Assembly (NCBI GenBank): GCA_027576995.1 | Contig: JANBQC010000570.1 | Span: 1 to 10,568 of the forward strand | DNA length: 10,568 nt | From: Dimargaris cristalligena | Taxonomy: Eukaryota > Kickxellomycota > Dimargaritomycetes > Dimargaritales > Dimargaritaceae | Direction of reading: 5' to 3' | In this document: positions 1 to 8,033 of the stretch, in pieces | Numbering within the stretch: the stretch's first letter is position 1 | How the letters are laid out: every line of letters begins with the position of its first letter | Made by a program: the position numbers and the translations under genes | The notes under the pieces: model-generated | The model's input: the letters and a program-made list of their open reading frames with translations, nothing else | Database searches by the model: none | What the model was told of the DNA's origin: nothing

Positions 1-2456
1 GACTTCCCAAAAGGCATGGAATATTTCTCATGAAATTCGTCATATCAGTTATAATCGCTAGTATTTGATAAAAAAAACAGTCGTAAGTATTGTAATTCTT
101 TGATAATCGTCAAATCAGCATAAGAATCGGCAGATAAGTTGATAGCCAGATGGTAAAGGCTGTTGGCCAACATTCTCACGGCACTACAATTATATCCTTT
201 CTATTTTACCCCGCTAAATTTAACGATATCATATATATATATATAATTCCAATGAATCGGAAATGGCTGACTCTTAAGTCCCCATCCAATATGCAGCCCC
301 GCCTCTTTCAAAACCAAGTATTGGGTATTGATTTGGTACTCAAAGCGCGGCTTAAGTTACACCAGAACTATCGAAATGAATCACCTTGATGGCCTCATTT
401 TTAAAGACTCAGGGGAGGGAGTGGGCAATGGCACTCTAGTCAGAACTGACACTGCATTGGGGGATCATTGCCTATAGTATTGGGCTTTAAACAACATCGC
501 ACTGGCTTTTAACATCGGGAAATAATAAGGCGAGATTCGAGTGGCCAAAGAAATTAAATGGCGTTTATCAAGTGCCAAAAGGGTTAACTGCTGCCACGAA
601 TCAGTCGGGATTCTGACGCCATTTCGACCCTTTTTGCGTCTAGATGGAAGCAGAAACGGCTGGAGAAAGGGATCCAAATAACGCTCTAACCTGCCGCAGT
701 GTTAATAAAGGGCATTGGCTACCGATTAAACCACCGCTACTCCCTTACTTTCCCAAATATGGGTGCCCATCCGCTAAGTAGCCTACAGCTGGGCCTATTT
801 CTCCACAATTTAGCGATTAGTATGATAACAGCTCTTTGGTCCGATGTATTGGACTGTACTTTAATCCTTCAGCTGAATCCACACCTGTGGGCCTCGGCTT
901 ATTATCATACCATCGCCTGCACATGCGACCAGCGACTATCCCTCTTCCTGATCCTGGCGCCGAATCTGATGAGCAACAAGGTACATTAGATTGTCAGGAT
1001 AATCTAGGTCTAGTTGAATTAAACTGGCAGTTGCAAGATGGCGTTTCATAAAAATGCACATCCCCTCTTCAACGTACATTTCACGTCCCCTTCCCTGACT
1101 CCACAGATGGACCGATATATCCAATCTACGGCGACCAAGACGAAGGGATAGCGTGAAAATAAACAAAAAAGAATCCCCTCGCACAGAAGCGCCTCCGCGG
1201 CTCTAATCTAGTGGAGAATACCGGAAGCTGACTCACTTTCCACGGTTGCACAGGGGACTTTCACCTTGGCTCGGATTTGTCGCTTGGGTTGCATTATACT
1301 TGAATGTGTTGATGTATAGTGGCCGCTTCGCTTTAGTTCCCTTTTCCCTCAGTCTCGTTTTCCCTATGCCCTGCCTAGGCCATTTCCTTGTGCTCGCGTA
1401 TTACTCATTACTTGCGGGCCTACCACCTCTTGATTCGCCATGACAGTTCCTATTTCCTCATTTCCCTTCCATTTCCAGCAATTTAGCTTAGTTAAATGGC
1501 TATATTTTTCTCGCGCTTCTCAGACCGTACCATCCCTTGTACGTTTTTATCAAGTGCTGGCGTCGGACAGGCATTTTCGTACCATGTCAATAGTCCAATC
1601 GCAAATCAAACATCAGGATGTAGTATAGGGACTGCCTCCTCCAAGCTCCTTCAACGAGGCACCTCCGCCGTATGTTTACAACTACCACTCCTTTTTTTTT
1701 GTAGCGGTTGGCCGTACTCCCTCCCTCCGACCTACATAAACACTAGTATGAAACACCGCCTGAATGGTGTACATATTAGAGTGGTGGATTTCGAAATGGT
1801 GTAATATTGGTGGATTGGTGGGCTCGCCCACCGGGCTGTCAATTTTTTTTACCCCTCCTCTCGTTCTCACATTTCCTCGTCTGCTTCGTCGTGAAAGATA
1901 GTGTCCGAAAACGATTGGCCTGGATAGTTCCAAGTGCAGTTAAACACGTCAAACGAAGCAATGCTAAACGCAAAAGGGGGCGGAGATGGGAGGCTCTGCC
2001 GTGTGCCATTTCCCCTCATAAACATGGTTATATTTATATTATAAAAATAGACAGTTTAATGACAAGGGAAAAACGGCAGAGGGGAGGAAGGTGGTATAGC
2101 CGCGATAATGAAAATAAAGAGCAGGATGTAGTAACGATTTCCCAGTATAAAAAGGTGGGGGTATTTCCTGGGGCCAAATGAGCTTTACACCACACTTCCT
2201 GCCATTCGGGTTATAGGAATATTTTCGCGGACTATTTACGGTCGTTTATATTGTTATGTTTAGCTTACGAAATCCTTAGTGCTTGTCTCGCCTATTTTCT
2301 GTCAATTCACGCCGCAAACCCATATTATTTAGTACCGCTGGTATATTCTTTTAGATTTATTTATCCCCCCACTGTCATTTATTGGTAAGTCCACTTAGTA
2401 TTTGCTTTCGATCAACTGTTGGCAATTGCGGTTTCGTTTGACTGCCTTTATTTTTT
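1..2456. other. Region without a supportable gene
   Basis: Open frames here are short, often start with a non-ATG codon, cross simple repeats and resemble no family. None shows the CGN and C-ending codon preference of the transporter. Visible items are an (AT)n tract at 231-245, a T9 run at 1692-1700, a T8 run at 1843-1850, and a TGACTCA box (Gcn4/AP-1-type core) at 1229-1235 that is too far from the transporter to assign. A gene made of small exons cannot be excluded. Confidence 0.5.
231..245. repeat. (AT)n microsatellite
   Basis: Fifteen bases of uninterrupted alternating A and T, about 7.5 units, in an already AT-rich stretch. Confidence 0.85.
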
Positions 2457-2483
2457 GGGGGGGGGTCCGGATCTTGGCCCCCC
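2457..2483. repeat. G9/C6 stem-loop
   Basis: A run of nine G (2457-2465) follows a T-rich run, and a run of six C sits at 2478-2483. The strand can fold as GGGGGG, a bulged T, CC, a 7-base loop GGATCTT, GG and CCCCCC. This is a strong GC hairpin 620 bp upstream of the transporter ATG. Function unknown; slippage in long G runs also makes it a likely sequencing-error spot. Confidence 0.5.
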
Positions 2484-2854
2484 GGTTCCACTTACCGTAT
2501 GATTACGAATAGGGAGACACAGCCGAGCTTGCCCCTGCACCCATATCAACCTCACTGGCCTTTACTACCTACCCTGCTCCTGGAGTTTCATTTATAATGA
2601 TTCAATTTCTTGAAGTCACTTTCATCTACTAGATTATTATACCCAGAAGCCTAGGCCTTTAAATCCACATTTAGTTGGACTACCATTCTCCCAAACGCCA
2701 TACTTCACGTCCTATAATTTAACTTGGTACCAACCGACTTAAGTCGACATCAGAGATGGAGGGAGCACATCAAGTGGCCGTGTGCGCCACTGGGAGGATT
2801 TAATTGAGCATCTATTTCCTTTTAATTCGGACTTTAAACACTTCCCAAAGTAAG
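2484..2854. other. Region without a supportable gene
   Basis: No open frame of note. This is ordinary mixed sequence between the G/C stem-loop and the likely transporter promoter. It may hold distal promoter elements, but no site stands out. Confidence 0.5.
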
Positions 2855-2897
2855 ACAGGGTGAAACTAGCCCTGTATGTGCTATTCTGTCTCATCTG

Positions 2898-2920
2898 ATT
2901 CACCGATCGAACCGGTGAAT
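2898..2920. promoter_or_regulatory. Palindromic site upstream of the transporter (everted CCG-N7-CGG)
   Basis: ATTCACCG (2898-2905) and CGGTGAAT (2913-2920) are perfect inverted 8-bp arms around a 7-bp spacer, 186 bp before the start codon. The core is an everted repeat, CCG-N7-CGG. Fungal Zn2Cys6 regulators bind paired CGG triplets in various spacings; yeast Leu3, for example, uses CCG-N4-CGG. The last base is shared with a minus-strand AGATAA hexamer. Use as an operator is inferred from symmetry and position. Confidence 0.35.
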
Positions 2921-2996
2921 TATCTGTCGGAATACTACAGGCCTCGGTTAATCCCTCTCTTGGCTGTCCAGCCCCGACTTCTTTTAACCTCCCAAA

Positions 2997-3083
2997 ATGT
3001 GGACATATTTACCTTTATTAACACCCACGCCTTCTATATTCGTAAATACCACTTCACCCCCTCTATTATCACTCGCTCCTTAG
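2997..3083 (+). other. Candidate upstream ORF (28 codons) in the transporter leader
   Basis: ATG at 2997 has A at -3 and opens a 28-codon frame ending at TAG 3081-3083, 22 bases before the main ATG and in a different frame. The peptide begins MWTYLPLLTP and is rich in Pro, Leu, Thr and Ser, with a PPLL stretch near its end. If transcription starts upstream of 2997, scanning ribosomes would meet it first, and it could lower or tune transporter synthesis. Fungal amino-acid genes are known to use such uORFs, for example the arginine attenuator peptide. It does not resemble that peptide, and transcription of this stretch is unproven. Confidence 0.3.
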
Positions 3084-3105
3084 CTTATTTCAAAGTTATT
3101 GCACA

Positions 3106-4458
3106 ATGTCGATGGAAAAACAAATCCCCCAAGACATCAAGTCATCACCGGACTACGGCGACATGGACACCGACAACTGCTCCATTGACCGGCCCGCCAG
3201 CTTTGACGCCAAAACGGAGGGCGGTCACGGCCACGGCCACGAAGAGCGCACGGGTTCCAGCATGGGCGCTTTCTTCAACATCGTGTGCGTGATTGCCGGT
3301 ACCGGTACCCTCCAACTCCCCTTCGCGTTCGGCCAAGCCGGTTGGCTGGGGGCCCTCTGCGTCATTCTGGCGGGTCTCTTCAGCTTATTCACCGGGCACC
3401 TCCTCATCAAGTGCCTTTACTACAAGGAAGGGCAGCGGTTAAGCAATTTCCCCGATGTGGGTCTGGCCGCCTTTGGTAAGGTGGGCAAGTACGTGGTCTT
3501 GGTGCTGCACTATTCGATTTGTCTCGGTTCGGCTTGTGTGTACATTAACATTGCCGGTAAGAGTGTGTTTGACCTCGGTAAAAACATCAACATGCCCGTG
3601 CCTATGCCCGTGTGGGTCATCATCGCGGCTCTGCTGGTGTACATTCCCTTTGTGGCCGTTAAGAGTATGAAGGAAGTCGCCATTCTAGCCATTTTCGGTG
3701 CTGTCGCTACCTTGGTGATGGTGATTGTGGTGGTCATTATGGGTCTGATTGATATGCCCAACCAAATCGAGCCCATTCACTCCGTGGTCAACTGGTCCAT
3801 GGTCCCGGTAGCCATGGGCAGTATCTGTTTCTCGTATGGTGGTAATGTCGTGTACCCCCATGTGGAATCGGCCATGAAGAACCCCCAGGCCTTCACCAAA
3901 ACCCTGTCCCTCGCCACCTTCACCATTGTGGCCATGTACCTGACCATCGGTATTGTGGGTTACCACGTATACGGTGCGACCGTCAAGACCCCCATCTACG
4001 ACAGTCTGCCCAAGAACGCCGCTACCACCATCGCCATTCTGCTCCTGGTGGCCCACGTTATCTTGGCCGCTCCCATCATGTTGACCACCTTCGCTCTAGA
4101 AGTGGAAGAGGCGTACGACATCACCGTCGCCCGTCTGGGTCGCAAGCGCGAGTTCATGATGCGGGCCATCATCCGTACCCTCACTGTTGTGGTCCTGACT
4201 ATCCCCGCCATGTTCTTGCCCGTCGGTGTGCTCATGTCCCTGGTCGGCTCCCTATCCAACAGTTTGATCATCTTTGTGCTGCCCATTATTTGCTACTGGC
4301 GCCTGTACGGTATTCGTTCCATGAACTACGGGCTGATTGCCTTTAGCGTGGTGTGCATCGTCATTGCTCTGATGGCCTGTTATTTCGGTACCGTCGATGC
4401 CATCAAGGACATTGTTAAATTAGTCCAAAGTGTCAAGGCTGGAAAACCCATGTTCTAG
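3106..4458 (+). CDS. Amino acid transporter, AAAP/AVT family (Aa_trans domain), complete and intronless
   Basis: 450-residue integral membrane protein that probably moves amino acids by proton coupling. Residues 1-50 are a hydrophilic, probably cytosolic tail with a His cluster (GGHGHGHEE, 39-47). About eleven hydrophobic segments follow, near 53-76, 80-104, 127-149, 168-185, 191-214, 231-250, 265-289, 306-331, 355-373, 377-400 and 407-428. The first is broken by GTGTLQLPFAFGQAGW (65-80), the unwound substrate-site helix of this APC-superfamily family. FSYGGNVVYPHVESAMKNP (242-260) in segment six is another hallmark. Length is typical of an AAAP protein without the long N-terminus of yeast Avt1. 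Start: ATG 3106 has A at -3 and is the first ATG after an in-frame TAA at 3043; Met3 (3112) has T at -3. All ten Arg codons are CGN and no Ile codon is ATA, suggesting good expression. Substrate, direction and membrane (plasma or vacuole) cannot be read from the sequence. Confidence 0.96.
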   Translation: MSMEKQIPQDIKSSPDYGDMDTDNCSIDRPASFDAKTEGGHGHGHEERTGSSMGAFFNIVCVIAGTGTLQLPFAFGQAGWLGALCVILAGLFSLFTGHLLIKCLYYKEGQRLSNFPDVGLAAFGKVGKYVVLVLHYSICLGSACVYINIAGKSVFDLGKNINMPVPMPVWVIIAALLVYIPFVAVKSMKEVAILAIFGAVATLVMVIVVVIMGLIDMPNQIEPIHSVVNWSMVPVAMGSICFSYGGNVVYPHVESAMKNPQAFTKTLSLATFTIVAMYLTIGIVGYHVYGATVKTPIYDSLPKNAATTIAILLLVAHVILAAPIMLTTFALEVEEAYDITVARLGRKREFMMRAIIRTLTVVVLTIPAMFLPVGVLMSLVGSLSNSLIIFVLPIICYWRLYGIRSMNYGLIAFSVVCIVIALMACYFGTVDAIKDIVKLVQSVKAGKPMF

Positions 4459-4516
4459 ATGACCCCTTCAGACTTACTTAAACGGTGCCATAATAATATT
4501 ACATTGTGGTTATACT

Positions 4517-4541
4517 CCCAGCATCCCCCCTCCCGTCACCC
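4517..4541 (-). other. G-quadruplex motif on the minus strand (C-rich on the mRNA strand), transporter 3' flank
   Basis: Four C tracts (4517-4519, 4525-4530, 4532-4534, 4539-4541) are separated by loops of 5, 1 and 4 bases, which fits the G3+N1-7 quadruplex pattern on the minus strand and an i-motif pattern on the plus strand. It begins 59 bases after the transporter stop codon, so it is probably within the 3' untranslated region, where the mRNA would carry the C-rich version. Confidence 0.5.
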
Positions 4542-4683
4542 AATCTCTTGTTCTCGTTTCAAATGGCACCAACCAACTACGGTTGTGCTGCATTTAAATT
4601 CCTACATCTTATTGCGTCCATTTCTCACCTAATTCCTCCCCGCGACACCCCAGGCTAGCGTCCCTTTTTTAAATAGCTTTTCT

Positions 4684-4697
4684 AATGACAGGTCATT
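4684..4697. repeat. Short dyad AATGAC-AG-GTCATT downstream of the transporter
   Basis: Perfect 6-bp inverted arms with a 2-bp spacer, 226 bases after the transporter stop. Twelve bases from its right half (CAGGTCATTCAT, 4689-4700) recur at 7148-7159. A match of that length may be chance in a window this size. It could be a protein-binding site or nothing. Confidence 0.3.
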
Positions 4698-4734
4698 CAT
4701 ATGATATTAGTGTTTTCAAATTATATGGTTCAAA

Positions 4735-4740
4735 AATAAA
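4735..4740 (+). terminator. Possible polyadenylation signal (AATAAA) of the transporter
   Basis: AATAAA lies in an A-rich stretch 277 bases after the stop codon and follows a T-rich, low-GC segment. Fungal poly(A) signals are loose, and the earlier AT-rich stretch around 4489-4502 is an alternative nearer the stop codon. The real cleavage site cannot be seen. Confidence 0.25.
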
Positions 4741-4741
4741 A

Positions 4742-7259
4742 ACAAAGCCGGTAATCTAATCTTTCACCAAATGTGCAGTGCCCCCCACAAGCTCATCACA
4801 CCCAATGCCCCTTGAAAGCTCGTCTATATTGGATTATACAACGAACAATTATTATCAGTAGTCGTTATGACATATAAGTCCGATTACTGACCTCGAAATC
4901 CCAGTAGGCACATAGTTTCGGGTGGTTCATTGGGCTATCCTTTTCGGCTATACCTGTCCATTCCCAATAAGCCTAGAGCTTGAATCGTAAAGGGTCATGG
5001 TGGGATGTGTACTTAGTTTGCCGGGGTAAAGAGCCCCATGCTACTGTACCGCGGCCAAATAATAATTACCTATGGAATGGTAAGTCTACGCCACGGTTGG
5101 CTGATCGCGCTGATAACAAGAGACTGGTCACCCACACAAATTATTCAATTAGGCTGAATTAGTATAGAGGGGGCCGGACGCCCACTTCCCATCACACCCA
5201 CGAGCCCAACGGTATTCCTAGCAGACTGTGGTGGTATTATCAACACCATCTTGTGTCCAATATTTCCTCAAACAGCACTGTGGGTTGGTCTAACCCATCT
5301 TACCTTATACATCACTGTCTAGACAAAAGGAGAATAACTAAAAGGGAGCGAAATGCAAAACGGCGTTGCACAACGTAAAAGATTATACACTCGCTGGTGT
5401 AAGCTGTCAATGCTGAAGATGGCATATCAGAAACATCCGTACCTTTCAAACCAAAGCAAAGTCTTTAGCAACGAAGCCCTTACCTAATTTTGGCACCGTA
5501 CCACGGATCCCCAAATATCTTGCGCTAATATAATGGATTCGGAGGGGGAGGGTGGAATGGATGGCGCCAGCTCTATGTCTAGGCAAATATAGTAAAGTTG
5601 AAAAAAAATATAGAGTGGATCCCCACCTAAAAATAATGGCGAGAATAGCTTCCAAACGTGATGGGCCTACAGTCACTCTGGCCGGTGTCGCTCGGTACGG
5701 TTACACACACAGCTGTTCTTTTCAACGAATCACCGACGGGCGATTGGTTAAGCATGGCGGGAGCTAGGAGGATGGGGCCACGTTCGACATCGCATAAACA
5801 CTGATTATTGCTGACCGCTGCCGTTGAAAAACAAATAGGTGCATTAGGTGAGCAAGACCCAATCTCTTTTCCGCTCTATCATGGTCGGTTAATGAACGAT
5901 TTGTGTCGACTTACCCACTGTTGATACTAAAATGGCCCGTGGTATGCGAATGCCTATATTTGGGCCTTGCGCATCTTTTGTACCAGACGGACGCAACGAA
6001 GAAGGGGTTATATGGAAATCAGAGTGGACGGCTTAGGCTAGATTTCTAAGGAGTTATATAACCACAGGACGAAATAAAAGCAGTCTTTATTGGAATTTAA
6101 GAGGCAGCGTCGGGCGAGTCACACTATATTACATACACAAGCTCCAGATAAAGGGAAGGGGGAGGGAGTGGTAAACTTGCAATAGCCATGCCTGTCTGTG
6201 GTTTTTTTTACAGGCAGTCCACTGGCCCTCGTCTTAAAAGTCTACAATAGCAAAGGGTTGGTTAGCTTGGTGGTACTAGGTGGTCAGGTGAGTCGTGCCG
6301 GGGGGTGTGGCAAACTGGCAGAAAAGGGGTATATGCCTAGACCATAACGGTGCAATCGATGACATATAGGGTGACTAGGTGCACTTTGGCGATTATATCA
6401 ATAGACAAACCATAATAAAAGCCCATTCGTGCAAAATCAAAACTTCTCATGACCAAAACTAATAGAAAATGAAACAGGCCCACACCGGTGAAAACAAATG
6501 AAATTGCAGGAAAGGTGGTACTACCATATGGGTCGGAGAAAATCCGCGCCGAACTTAGTCTTCCGGTATAGTGAGCACCTAGCAGGGTAGGTTCAATGAA
6601 ATTGGATTGTCCTTGTCGGGTGTATATAGCGGGAGATTGGCCCAAACGACCCAGCGCGTGGGGCCATGTACTTTTGAGAACGGAATGCCATATAAAAGTA
6701 CCTTCTGTTTTTTATGGTTATATTAATATCTAGCTAGAACCTCCGAAGACGCTGGCTTCATCCCCGGATGAACTTGCATTCCTTTTCCCCCGCGTATCCC
6801 AGGCTCGCTGGGGCGCTGCGTGGGTTTATTATTGAAATGCCTGTACTAACCCAATGGTCACATGGCTATTAGAAGTATGCCAGTAGTTTTGGCCTCAACG
6901 GAATGCCAGTTCCTAATACCTTGGAGGGGACTCGCTTGCCTTTCTAGGTATCTTTTCACTCGTTGCCCACCCCATTTCAACTTTTCGTACACTGTTGGTG
7001 GGAGTGTGTATGGGACTAGGGTCTGGCCAAAACTATAATTATTTACCTCCGGAAACCTATGTGCTGGGGGTAGACTGGCTTGTTTATCGGGGGTATTCAT
7101 TACAATCGGTATAGTGACCCTATTCAAACGACCGACTTAACAGTCTCCAGGTCATTCATTTATATTGCAGTAGTTAGCCGATGTCTATTTATTATATAAC
7201 AGTCGAACTGATCGATAGATATGCGTCATTGCCCCATTTGGCCGCACCCCCAAAGGCCG
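4742..7259. other. Region without a secure gene
   Basis: 2.5 kb in which short open frames on both strands match no family I recognise and lack the transporter's codon bias. Purine-rich patches occur at 5541-5560 and 6150-6170. The only coding-like signal is the exon-like segment 6214-6287. No tRNA-type box pair or repeat family was seen. Confidence 0.45.
6214..6287 (+). other. Weak exon-like segment between splice-site-like signals
   Basis: The segment is preceded by TTTTTTTTACAG (6202-6213), a textbook 3' splice acceptor, and followed directly by CAG|GTGAGT (5' donor at 6288-6293). One frame from 6216 is open throughout and would read SPLALVLKVYNSKG and onward to GGQ. An ATG at 5932 followed by a GTATGC donor at 5942 would join in the same frame. 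No partner exon downstream and no branch-point box could be identified, and no family is recognised, so chance is a serious alternative. Confidence 0.15.
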
Positions 7260-7321
7260 AATACAGTTGGTCAATTTGACAGGACACAGTCTCGCCTCAT
7301 GTCATGTTCACCAACTGTATT
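7260..7321. repeat. 62-nt imperfect hairpin with 12-bp perfect outer arms
   Basis: AATACAGTTGGT (7260-7271) is exactly inverted as ACCAACTGTATT (7310-7321). Pairing continues inward after a mismatch: AA 7273-7274 with TT 7307-7308, TGACA 7277-7281 with TGTCA 7300-7304, then two more pairs. The terminal loop is about 13 bases. The arms contain TA followed by CAGTTGGT and, on the other side, ACCAACTG followed by TA. That resembles the TA-flanked CAGT ends of Tc1/mariner-type elements, though 54 bp between the TA dinucleotides is very short for one. Alternatives are a structured RNA or a binding site. Confidence 0.6.
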
Positions 7322-7954
7322 ACCCAACCTCGATCATCGGTTATGACAAGGTCAACCCCACCATGCCTTTGGTCAGGTGATTTTAAAATGGGAGTGACTT
7401 ATTGGGCTTACCAGTGTTGAGTGAAGCAGTATGGGTTTAGCAATAATACCAAACTCCAATCGAATATAGAAAATTACAACCTAAGTATGTAAATTCTATG
7501 ACTCGCTAAAGATGTACTACGTTTAACATCTCTTAATTTAACTACTTCTAGGACGCTTGGCTGCGTAATTTGTAGAGAGATAGTCGGGCTGGAGGTGGAG
7601 TTGCCGTCATAATTGCGAGCATTATTGGTTTATGCCGTGGTAAGCGATTAACATGGTGCGGCAAAGGGGCCGTGATACGGGTTTCCCCCAATGCTAAAAT
7701 ATGGCTACGGTAAATAAATCGGGCCGCTATCGTAAGCAGCTGCGCGCCCGTGATCCACTTAGACTTCTCGGCCATGCGCCCTCCCTCCCCTTTAATCTAG
7801 GGTGCGACAACGGATCTGCTTTGGAATAGTTCTTCACGCGCCCCTATATTCTACTCAGTCCATTTTTTTTACAATAAATTGGTGTTGGGCACTCGCTCTT
7901 GCGCTGGAATTTCAGGAATCAAGGAAACCTCCGATCCGCCCTGGTTCCACTTCC
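7322..7954. other. Region without a supportable gene
   Basis: One minus-strand frame (start at 7775, end 7548, 75 residues, MAEKSKWITGAQ at its start) opens with well-chosen codons but soon becomes ordinary and matches no family I know. A T8 run sits at 7863-7870. Nothing else stands out. Confidence 0.45.
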
Positions 7955-8033
7955 TTGGTGATTGGGGAATGGGGTGGGGTGGGATGAGAGGAATAGGAAG
8001 AGGGAGAGGGGATGGAGAATGGAAAGAAATGTT
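7955..8033 (+). repeat. 79-nt C-free, purine-dominated tract
   Basis: There is no C on the plus strand for 79 consecutive bases; the sequence is mostly G and A with scattered T. The left part includes a G-quadruplex motif. On the minus strand it is a pyrimidine tract, of the kind often found upstream of fungal genes, so it could mark a minus-strand promoter, but no credible gene follows it. Purine/pyrimidine asymmetry of this kind can also adopt triplex DNA. Confidence 0.7.
7964..7983 (+). other. G-quadruplex motif
   Basis: Four G tracts (7964-7967, 7971-7974, 7976-7979, 7981-7983) with loops AAT, T and T fit the compact, short-loop G-quadruplex pattern on the plus strand. Confidence 0.65.

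Larger units (their letters stand above)
2855..3105 (+). promoter_or_regulatory. Probable promoter and 5' leader of the transporter gene
   Basis: The 250 bases before the ATG differ from the flank: from about 2940 they become strongly pyrimidine-rich on the coding strand, as is common just upstream of fungal genes. A small stem (ACAGGG 2855-2860 with CCCTGT 2870-2875) and a larger dyad at 2898-2920 lie at the far end. A TATATT at 3035-3040 could act as a TATA-like element, but it would leave a very short leader. GATA-factor-like hexamers on the minus strand are at 2920-2925 (AGATAA) and 3066-3071 (TGATAA). The assignment rests on position and composition; no transcription start can be seen. 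Confidence 0.4.

Noticed and set aside
1229..1235. TGACTCA (Gcn4/AP-1-type core)
   Set aside because: Lies 1.9 kb from the only gene; a single 7-mer is expected by chance about this often.
1807..2181. 124-residue plus-strand frame
   Set aside because: Opens with TTG, is basic and low in complexity, and shows no domain or codon bias.
2876..3292. 138-residue open frame overlapping the transporter start
   Set aside because: Its right part is only a shifted reading of the transporter's high-GC codons; no independent coding features. Kept only as a uORF consideration.
3685..4056. 123-residue minus-strand frame inside the transporter
   Set aside because: His/Gly-rich shadow of the transporter's codons on the other strand, with no family resemblance.
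6337..6645. 102-residue minus-strand frame with a hydrophobic middle
   Set aside because: One hydrophobic stretch only, ordinary codon use and no recognised family; likely a chance open frame.
6858..7127. 89-residue minus-strand frame
   Set aside because: Pronounced by eye as protein-like in places but with no motif, domain or coding bias.
4689..7159. 12-bp match CAGGTCATTCAT at 4689-4700 and 7148-7159
   Set aside because: Chance-level match, no extension on either side.
7548..7775. 75-residue minus-strand frame starting MAEKSKWITG
   Set aside because: Good first 15 codons downstream (on its strand) of the pyrimidine tract, but the rest is ordinary and no splice donor or homologue could be identified.
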